Positions 56,201-64,000 of a stretch of DNA of 64,000 nucleotides are shown in pieces; position 1 is the stretch's first letter; every line of letters starts with the position of its first letter. Below the pieces are notes generated by a model, which had not been told where the DNA came from, did not search any database, and worked only from the letters and a program-made list of their open reading frames with translations. Position numbers and translations under genes: made by a program. Source of the DNA: Favolaschia claudopus (lineage: Eukaryota > Basidiomycota > Agaricomycetes > Agaricales > Mycenaceae); NCBI GenBank assembly GCA_037176885.1, contig JAWWNJ010000191.1, forward strand, positions 302,430 through 366,429, written 5' to 3'.

Positions 56201-59200
56201 CGCTCATGCGGTGCCCAGCCAAAGCCAAAGTCGAATTCGCGTGCGTTCTGTATACGACGTATGAGATGAGATTCACAATAAAACCGGAAAGAAAAAAATG
56301 AAGACAAACGCACCTCACTCGTCTCGGAACTAGACGACGCAGCGCTAACCGCCGAAGGCGTCGAATACGGCGGCGACGACGACGCCTGCTGCATATGCAA
56401 CGCATTCCCATACGCCACATACCCCTCGTCCGGCGGCGACTGTGCCATACCAACACCGTACGCATCATCGTCGGGCGACCGCAAACCCCCATACGCAAGC
56501 ACAAGCGGCGGTGACGGGTACGGGTAATGTTGACTGTGCCCATCCCCGCCTTGTTCTACTCCATAGAACCGCGACGGAAAGGCCACACCGCCGTCAATCG
56601 GCTCATGCCCCATCTCATTCTCCATCGAAAACGCGCTAGAGCGATTCGAATGCGAAGCGATCAACGCCGCTGGATCGAGTTCAAAGCTCTCCTCTACAGC
56701 AGGATCGAGCTCGAAACTGTCTTCCGCAACGGCGTCGTAGGCGAGTTCCGAATCATCCACACGAAGCTCCCATTCTCCCTCCTCTCCGTGTTCACGCGAA
56801 TCCAAATCCAACCCCACCCCGCCCTCCGCCCCAATCCCCAAATCACCGAGTTGAATGTCAACGCCCATCCCTAGAAAATTCAGTCAGATTTTTTTTGTAA
56901 CGCGAGAATAGTCGGAAAAAACGCGACTCGTAGAAAAAAGCGATCTACGGAATCGAAAAAAACTCAAACTCACCATCAACCCTCACCCCCATCCCACCCA
57001 TCACCTTCACATCCTCCCCACTCAATTCGAGCTCCACTGTCTCCGTCCCCACCCCTTGCTCTTCTCCTGCCCCACCGACAGTAGACTGAGCAACACCATC
57101 GACCGCAGCAGAAGCAGAACCCGAAGCAACAGCGTCCGCATTCGGCGACCCAGGCGCAAACCTCAACACGTCCCCCACAAGCGACGACTTTCTGAACCGC
57201 CTCCGCTGTCTCTTCTGCATCTGCAACCTCATTTCTTCTTCATCGTCCACCTCGTTGAAGTCGTACGACGACGACGAGGAATGCGAATGCGAGTTGGAAT
57301 TCGAATGCCCCGCTTCACCCGCCTCAACCGGCGACGCCACAAACCCCTCATCCTCCTCCTCATCCTCATCAACCTCAGGTATCCCCCCCTCCGACGGCGC
57401 CCTCGAATGCGTCCGCGAAATGCTCCCGCCACGACTACTTGACGGTGTCCTCCCCGCCCTACCCGCACTCGTAGAAAAGGTCAAAGGCAGAGCAATTGCG
57501 CCAACACCGACGGGCGAAGGCAACGTCGCGGTACGATGCGAAGGAGAAGGTAACGTGGCTACACCACGCGAAGGCGAAGGCAACGTCCCCGCCGCCCTCA
57601 TCGGTGACCGCGGACTAGAGGCCTCCGCTACACCCGCAGCCTCCCTCAACGCACTCAAACTCGTCGTCCGTCTCGGGATCAGGGCAGGCCTCAACTGTCC
57701 TTGTCCTCCTCCCTGCTCCTGCTGTTTCTCTTCTTTCACTTCCTCACCACCCTCCAGCGCCAGCGCCTGTGGCTCAACAACCCTCTGCTGGACACTCAAC
57801 CTCCGACTCGTATTCCTCCCCAACGCAGGCTCCCTGTCCACTTCCTGCTCAACCGCAGCCAAAGACACCTCCCCCACAGACGGATTCGAACTCGAGTTTG
57901 AATCATCCGCATTCAACCCCCCAAACCCAGCCGTCAGCTCCCTCGCGAACTCCATATCCAACGCCATCTCGTGCTCTTGTTCTTGTTGCTGCTCGTCACC
58001 CGCAATCGAATCGTCCGGAATTACGTGCTCGGAATCGGGTTGCTGGACGGGAACATCCTCAACCGCGAACAAAGCCGAAGGCGTCGGCGACGCAGGCGTG
58101 GTAGCCGCCCTGCCGCCAACCGCCCCAAACTCAAGAAACGAAGAAGAAAACTCGACATTGACGTTGAGCGGGTCGAGCGCGAGGGTGGGGGGTGCTTTGC
58201 GCGGGGGCGAGGATGAGGATGCGAGGAGGGGGATGGGGGAGGTGGGGCGGGGGGAGGTCGGTTTCGAGTTGGCGTTGGCGGGGGATGGTGCGGTGGGGGA
58301 AGAGGTGGAAGGGATGCGGGGTTTAGAAGTAGGCGAAGTGGCGATCTATTTTCGAAGAAATGCGGGGTTAGCATACAGGACAGGCACGCGACAAAAAATA
58401 AGAAATAAGAAAGCGAAGTAACGTAGGGCGGAACATATCACGTAAATCACACAGAAAAAGATGGGAAAGACATACCGCAGCAGCCAGGACGTGGGACGTG
58501 GAGAAGTTCAACTCGACATCGGGCTCGGTGGCGGAAGACGTGGACTTTGACTTGACGTGTACGTGCTGGGGGGTGGGGTTTGCGGGGGTAGGCGTCGTAG
58601 ACAGCGCGATGTCATCGCTACTCCCACCACTTGTCGCCATCGATGTCGCGTCTAATCGCGGAGGAATCGGAATCGCATGAGACGACGAGGGGTCAGCGCT
58701 AGCGCTAGCAGGGCTGGAGGTCGCGCTGATGTCGAGGTCCCAAGGCTCGAAGGGCAGCCCCGCGCCGACGCGGCCGCGGCGGAGCTTGAACTTGCCTACC
58801 CCTCCTGCTGAGCTCGGGGAGGCGACGCTCATCTGGGCGAGGGTGTGCAGGGAGGGGAGCGAGGGGCGGGATTTAAAGGCGGGCTTCTGGTAGGCGGGGG
58901 TGACGGGGTTGTGGGATGCGGCGCGGATGGGGGGCGGTGGGGGGTGCGGGTGGGGGAGAGATGGATGGGTGTCGGCGAGGGGGGAGGCGGGGGGAGTGGG
59001 GTCGGGTTTGTTATTGTTGTGGGATGACTCGGGGCCGGTGGGCGGCGGGTGCTTTGGCCCACCGGTGAGATCGGCGAAGGGATCATCGTCGAGGAGGAAG
59101 GGCGAGTCGTCTGTCGCGGTGACAGTGTTTGGGACCAATGGCGGGGCATCGTAGTAAGCGACTGCATTGGCGGCGAACGAGCGGGGGAGGGTCTTGAATT

Positions 59201-59297
59201 TCGCTAGGCCTGGCCCTGGTTGTTCAATCTTTGTTGGTGTTACGACTGGGTCATCGCGGTTGAATATAGCTTGAATGGATAACCGCCGTTTCTTCAT
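53254..59297 (-). CDS. Large RA-PH domain adaptor protein
   Basis: A minus-strand gene of ~6 kb: MKKRRLSIQAIFNRDDP at 59297, a large disordered region in three long exons (59297-~58472, ~58344-~56973, ~56871-~54172, the last containing a 66-bp in-frame intron near 56310), then short exons. Near 54170-54360 and 54055-54115 is a Ras-association domain (TRVFIGDMQRFNMIDITPTTSAKHVL...GWMVWEVCQDFGM / RPIRSFELLADVQASW). It is followed by a PH domain (YSGFVDWEMKRGKWTKRYLRLREHSLFLSK at ~53830-53920; VFLCSLSNFDAYTVTRLHK..FVFAVKS..IFACNQSEGEKWMERILLAR at ~53560-53750). RA followed by PH is the MRL/Grb7-type core that couples small GTPases to membranes and, in animals, to actin. The function here is probably in polarity or signalling. 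The tail ends at TAA 53254. Confidence 0.82.
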
Positions 59298-59589
59298 GTG
59301 AGTCCTGCGGCGGCGACGATGTGCGGGTCGTGTGCAGCGGGAGGAGGAGATGGAGAGAGACGGACTGGCCATATACACGCGCACCAAATTCGAAATCCGA
59401 CAACGCGGGTGCTGTATGTAACACGGCGTTACCACGGCAATAACAAATCAGCCAAACAGAAAAACGTGGATGTCAAGAAATCAAAACAAGAAAAACATGT
59501 CCATCGACGCGTCGGTGACGTCGTGCTAACAACATCTTTGCCTCGCAAACACGGAAGACGCGTTCAGGCGCGTCGGCGCGTTCTGTTCA

Positions 59590-60540
59590 ACTCAACGAGC
59601 TTCCACATGTAAAAGTTCACACCCACCCCATATCCGTCCCCGGCGTCCCGCCCGACATCCAACTTACTTCCCGCCGGTCCGGTCAACACTCTTGAAACGC
59701 TCAACGACGTCACTCTACAAATCCTTTTGCTGACTCGCATCCTAAACGCAGCCCTCATTTCCAATCCATTCATTTTCAGGCCGCCGGCTTCGATCGTATC
59801 GACGACATGTCGCTGCACGGAAGCAAATGTTTGCGGTTCTGCGGACAGGGACTATGACGGTCTCTTCACCATAATCGAACTCCGACTAAGATGTTGGGAA
59901 TCCTAGAAAACCTCCGTCGAGCTCCCCCGTGTGCGCTCCAGCCGCTGCAGTCTAGGGACCCATAACGACCACTGTACCCGTCGTCGGCTTCGTCCTTGAC
60001 ACAAGTTACCCCCCTCTAGTCTCGCTACCCAGACTTTCTGCCGAGTCGATGAGAAGATAGTCGTTCTCAAGGATCTATAGAACCCCCCCCCCTTCCCCCT
60101 TTCAGACGCCTGTACCTCACCTCGCACCCTGGAACAACGACGTCACCCGACAATGCTTCCTTTTGCTAACTCGCCCAAGACTCGCCGCGTCCTAAACACT
60201 TCCTTCATCTCCAATCCCTTTATGTCCAGGCCATCGACCCTCGATCGTTTTATCGACGACACACACTTAACGGCGTCACGTCCATGTCCGGAAGCAAATT
60301 CTATGCAGTCTGGACTATGACGTCCAAAACAGTTGAACCTCCTTTCAAATCGCTACCTGCCCACCTCTGCGTCCACCACATTCACCGTCCTCAGCACCAT
60401 AACCCGACTCAGACTGGCCTTGTAAATTCAGAGAAAACCATCACACTCGCGTGTTGCAGTACTATGTAAAAACACATAGGGGATCTCACTGTATCCGTCG
60501 TCAGTCACTCCAGCTGCGACGCGACGCGACGCACAATGTT
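59590..60540. repeat. Diverged noncoding repeat tract
   Basis: Two parts of this tract resemble each other: about 59690-59830 and about 60150-60320 (shared AACGACGTCAC, CCTTTTGCT.ACTCGC, CGCATCCTAAAC/CGCGTCCTAAAC, TCCAATCC, GGAAGCAAAT). Its ends also match 62435-62640: CTTCCACATGTAAAAGT...TATCCGTCCCCG.C.TCCCGCCCGACATCC, and CACATAGGGGAT...CGACGCGACGCGACG. No coding potential. Confidence 0.65.
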
Positions 60541-61164
60541 CCGACTTAAATTAGAATGAATTCAATCCCAATCGCTCCCGTGCGTCCCAGAACGCTTCTA
60601 CCTCTACGCACTCCACTCCACTCGCAGATCCCTCTCTCAAAAAATACTTCCGTTCTCCGTCTGCCGTGCTCCGCTCCCCATCGTCCCCCTCGTTCTCGTG
60701 CGCACTCCACTCTACCCAGATTTCTCGATCATCTGGGGGATTTATTTTCAACCCTAGTCTGGAGAATCACCTCGCTCTCCTTTGACACGTATGTACGCTA
60801 TGTATTCAGCTCTGCATCGGCATGCCACTCCAAAAGGCTTCCGACCTTATTTATGAAATCCAACTACCGCTCGCCTTTTCGTTTCAAGTACAGTGTACAC
60901 CGCGTCACGAAGCCGCCCATATTTCATCTAAACCACCCAGAAAAATGGAAGAGAATTGGCGCAAGCGCAACGCTGAACTCCAGTATAGATCATAATATCA
61001 TGAATTTGAGCGCAGGCGCATGTTACTTGAACTCAAAGCTGGAATGTATTTAATTTTGAGTAATACAGAGATGAGGGCCAGGACTCTTGCGCGTCTGAAT
61101 CTGCTTGCAAGCAACTGCAAAGACTCGGAGCAAGTTGTAGGTTCGTCTTGAGAAACGTGCTTAC
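60541..61164. other. Unassigned stretch before F-box copy 4
   Basis: A 165-codon plus frame (60556-61053), Ser/Pro/Arg rich, shows no domain. The last ~70 bp before the F-box ATG match the 5' flank of copy 1. Confidence 0.35.
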
Positions 61165-61275
61165 GTGAAGACTCAAAACTGGTTGTTTCTTACGCTCACA
61201 ACCATCTCTCCCGATCTCGAGATATCTTCAACGTTGCACCTCACTAAGTACTTTAAATCTTTGTGTCTCCAAGCC

Positions 61276-62340
61276 ATGCTTGAATCCATGGAAGCGGATC
61301 GCGCTTTCATAGCGGAAAACGATGCTCGAATCCTCGAACTCGAAGCTGAAATATACGCGCTTCGATGCTCTATTTCACTGCTCGAGCAAGCCAAAAAGCC
61401 TGCACAGGAGCGTCTCGACTCGTACAAATATCCAATTTCGACATTACCGCCCGAGATCGTCGCCGAGGTTTTCCTTCATTTCTTGCCGACCTACCCACAG
61501 CCCCCTCCCCTCGTTGGGCCGGATTCTCCCACTATTCTTGCAGAGATCTGTCGCCAATGGCGAGAGATCGCCCTTTCCCTCCCTGCTCTTTGGAGCGCCA
61601 TCCCCTTGACATCCACGGTTAAAACGGTGACCTCGCTGGCTCCTGTCTGGCTGGAAAGATCTGGCTGCTTGCCAGTCTCAGTTACCGCGACCGACGATGA
61701 CGAGTTGTTCCCTGTTTTCTGCAATCTAATTCCTCACTGCGATCGCTGGGAACATCTGAAATTATCACTCGAAAACACCGACAATATCGACGCCCTGAAT
61801 GTGCCGATGCCCCTTCTATCTAGCTTGGATATATACCTCGGTAATCAGTGCCTTTCCACACCCCTTGATTTGCAGCGACGTCTTCCCTCCCTGCGCTCAG
61901 TCATCCTCGATGACTATGGAAGGCCGAGTTTCATACTACTTTGGTCGCAGTTGACTTCCCTCACTCTGCGGTACATGTATCCGAGACAGTGCATGTTGAT
62001 TCTGCAGCAGACATTGCATCTTGAGCATCTGGCGTTGTCGTTTTTGGAACCGGGTAACCGACCAGACGAATTCCCTGACACTGTGCTGAAGCGTCTGGAA
62101 TCTTTGCACTTTGAGAAACGGAGCCACCTCAACGCAGTCTTTTCCACAAAACTCATCACCCCTGCCTTGCTCCGTTTGCACCTTGCGACACTAGTTGACT
62201 CGGACCCTATCGAGCCGCTCAAGGCTTTTATTGCAAAGTCTGGGTGCTTGCTTCACGAGCTGCGGGTTAGCGAGGACTCTATCTCGGAGGATGCATGTCG
62301 CGAAGCGTTTCCATTGATTCCCAATGTAATCGTTTGTTGA
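61276..62340 (+). CDS. Coiled-coil F-box protein, copy 4
   Basis: 354 codons from the family ATG at 61276 (in-frame ATG also at 61165). Coiled coil ENDARILELEAEIYALRCSISLLEQA, F-box YPISTLPPEIVAEVFLHFLPTYPQPPPLVG...WREIALSLPALWSAI, then leucine-rich segments and the shared end KSGCLLHELRVSEDSISEDACREAFPLI. Closest to copy 1 over most of its length and in its 5' flank (CCCGATCTCGAGATATCTTC block). The C-terminal third is more diverged. Confidence 0.9.
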   Translation: MLESMEADRAFIAENDARILELEAEIYALRCSISLLEQAKKPAQERLDSYKYPISTLPPEIVAEVFLHFLPTYPQPPPLVGPDSPTILAEICRQWREIALSLPALWSAIPLTSTVKTVTSLAPVWLERSGCLPVSVTATDDDELFPVFCNLIPHCDRWEHLKLSLENTDNIDALNVPMPLLSSLDIYLGNQCLSTPLDLQRRLPSLRSVILDDYGRPSFILLWSQLTSLTLRYMYPRQCMLILQQTLHLEHLALSFLEPGNRPDEFPDTVLKRLESLHFEKRSHLNAVFSTKLITPALLRLHLATLVDSDPIEPLKAFIAKSGCLLHELRVSEDSISEDACREAFPLIPNVIVC

Positions 62341-62434
62341 CGATTGCACATCTCTGGTGGAGTAGTACCGAGCTCGCGGATGTGGTTGTGTACCTTCAAG
62401 GGAGAAATGTACATAGATGTTGTGATTCACTGTG

Positions 62435-62640
62435 CACGCTTCCACATGTAAAAGTGCACCCCTACCCTCATATCCGTCCCCGACATCCCGCCCGACATCC
62501 AAAAGAAGACCGTCTCGCTCGCGTATTGCAGGCTAAAACCACATAGGGGATGTCACCACTATATTGGTCGTCGGTCACTCAGGGCGGCGACGCGACGCGA
62601 CGACGACGTGAATAAAATTTCGCGTCGTGAGCTTATGAAC
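62435..62640. repeat. Second copy of the 59.6-60.5 kb noncoding repeat ends
   Basis: Carries the CTTCCACATGTAAAAGTGCAC...CCGCCCGACATCC block directly joined to the CACATAGGGGAT...CGACGCGACGCGACG block, about 30 bp apart here versus nearly 0.9 kb in the longer copy. It is therefore an internally deleted version of the same repeat. Confidence 0.65.
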
Positions 62641-62664
62641 ATTGGTACGCCTTCCGTCCAGCAG

Positions 62665-63970
62665 TCAAACTTCCGCTCTGAGGCTGCACGTAGGATCAAC
62701 GTCTACAGTGCGCTCCACACTAACGCGCACTATCAGAAGGGCTGGTAATATGTTCTGTGGATGAACTCGGTGGCAGCATGAAAATCGAATCCGCCAACGT
62801 ACCATGATCTGTACAGAGCCGCCGTTGACGACTGCAAACCCTGGGGATTCCAGTAAATCGGGACTGCCGACTAACTCGACGAGAAGTACTGTGAGCACCA
62901 GGACAAAATACAGCGCACTTGACTCCAGGCTAACAAATCATCAGACCGACATCCGAGAGCAGACTATTGATAGGCCCACAGCAGCGTAATGGCGGTATTG
63001 GATCTGTTGACAAGCTGTGGATTGCCTTGAATCACACATCGTCTCATCCACCATATACGCCCCGCAGTCAAACCCGTCAACAGCAGGTTTGCGGCGATCA
63101 TTCCAACTCCCACTACGATGGAGGATGCCCTTGGGTTCCATGGGAACAAGGATGTCAACACGCCGAAAACTGCTCTGTGTCAAAATCCTCTTATTTGAAA
63201 GAAGAGGGATTACTCACTCGTTGTGACGATAACCAATAGAAGAGAAAGGCTGAGCAGTCTTCGCATATAACGAGCATTCCCGGAGACAACATAGTACCGA
63301 TACATCTGAATGTAAGACATGATAGTGGGGTCAAGTGTGGCTGGATGAGAGACGAACGAAGACGCAATCGGTAAAGACACTGGAAAAAGCATCAGATGAC
63401 AACCTTCAAGCGCTTCGCCGTCGACGAAAAGCAACACCAACTTGTTCACAAGAATGAAAACCTCATCCCAGAATCTCTGACTGGCCGATAATCGCTCAAA
63501 GCGAAGCAGCAGCTCCCGCTGCTCGCCCGCTGTGTCAAAGGAGCGATGTAATTGCACCAGCTGGACAGCGGAGACGAGTTGGTGTATCATTTGAATTGTT
63601 GCCAAGCTCGACGTTGTCACCACAGCCCAGAATAGGACGCAGCGTAAAGAGGTTCCTCGTCGACACAGGAAATAGCATGCAAGCACACCAAGAAGAACAC
63701 AGATCCCTGGGCAAAACGTACGTGCTCAGTATCAGTATCTGTCGCGAAATTGTCTTTTAAATCTGGCACACCATTGAGAAATAGTGCGGTCTGCGTTACG
63801 GGTGAAACTTCTGGTCTAAACAGATGAAGAATTACGCACCGCACATTGGATTAGTGAAGAGAGCACAGGAGTCCATATATTTTCCGGCACAAAACTCGCC
63901 ATCCTGGGGAACGAGATACAATACCGGTGAGGGGAGAAGGGTCGAACGGCGCTGGAGCGTCAGTCGGCAT
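62665..63970 (-). CDS. Multi-span membrane protein of an agaricomycete family of unknown function
   Basis: ATG 63970 (MPTDAPAPFDPSPLT), then a C-x-GKYMDSC segment after a short intron and several small exons. Hydrophobic spans include ICVLLGVLACYFLC, CVLFWAVVTTSSLATIQMI, VFGVLTSLFPW, VVGVGMIAANLLLTGLTAGRIWW and ALYFVLVLTVLLVELV. The C-terminus VQIM|NILPALLIVRVSVER is typical of a large seven-TM-like fungal family whose members often end this way. The loop before LYRCYVVW-type sequence (here MYRYYVVSGNARYMRRLLSL) is also characteristic. Stop at 62665. Role unknown. Exon borders are partly inferred. Confidence 0.7.
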
Positions 63971-64000
63971 CCTATCCCATAATATCCTCATAACGGTTGC

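Noticed and set aside
54853..56301. 482-codon plus-strand frame rich in Arg, Pro and His
   Set aside because: Antisense shadow of the RA-PH gene; its composition is the complement of Gly/Ser/Asp-rich codons and it has no domain.
57255..58421. 388-codon plus-strand Ser-rich frame
   Set aside because: Antisense to the RA-PH gene exon; low complexity only.
60556..61053. 165-codon plus-strand frame before F-box copy 4
   Set aside because: No domain, no paralog in the window, composition like the surrounding noncoding repeat.

Overview
The window looks like a chromosome segment of an agaricomycete mushroom-forming fungus, possibly Mycena-like. The reasons are: short 48-60 bp spliceosomal introns in almost every gene; an expanded family of coiled-coil F-box proteins; KDZ transposase and TET/JBP oxygenase genes of the agaricomycete type; a chromodomain Ty3/gypsy element; and glycine-rich proteins of a type seen in Agaricomycetes. 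Species assignment is inference.

Layout. 0-7.2 kb: a TET/JBP 2-oxoglutarate dioxygenase gene (minus) divergent from a KDZ transposase gene (plus), read here as one composite transposon; the transposase carries an apparent one-base frameshift. 7.5-16.26 kb: a LINE (minus strand, ORF1+ORF2, missing both ends) split inside its ORF1 zinc-knuckle region by an apparently full-length chromodomain Ty3/gypsy element (9676-15588, identical 333-bp LTRs, target duplication GTGAT). The gypsy element carries the hallmarks of Tf1-type self-priming. 16.3-19.2 kb: an F-box/leucine-rich gene with a GC-AG intron, and a short-chain dehydrogenase. 20.07-23.67 kb: a 3.6-kb DNA transposon with 318-bp, about 99% identical terminal inverted repeats and an 8-bp target duplication, but no recognisable transposase. 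24-33.7 kb: a dimeric alpha/beta-barrel (EthD/ABM-like) protein, a 14-TM-type MFS transporter, a tandem pair of glycine-rich-protein genes and a GNAT acetyltransferase.

34-46 kb: F-box copy 1, a fragment of a membrane-protein gene, a triple-SH3 gene, then two paralogous Zn2Cys6 regulators (minus) flanking a DCAF4-like WD40 gene (plus). 47-59.3 kb: a Baeyer-Villiger/flavin monooxygenase, F-box copies 2 and 3 with a remnant of a further copy between them, and a 6-kb RA-PH adaptor gene. 59.6-64 kb: dispersed noncoding repeats, F-box copy 4 and a multi-span membrane protein. The block F-box(+)/membrane protein(-) occurs twice (34-35.7 kb decayed, 61-64 kb intact).

The genes do not form one pathway. 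The window is best read as ordinary host genes mixed with locally duplicating families and four different transposon types, one of which carries a DNA-modification enzyme.
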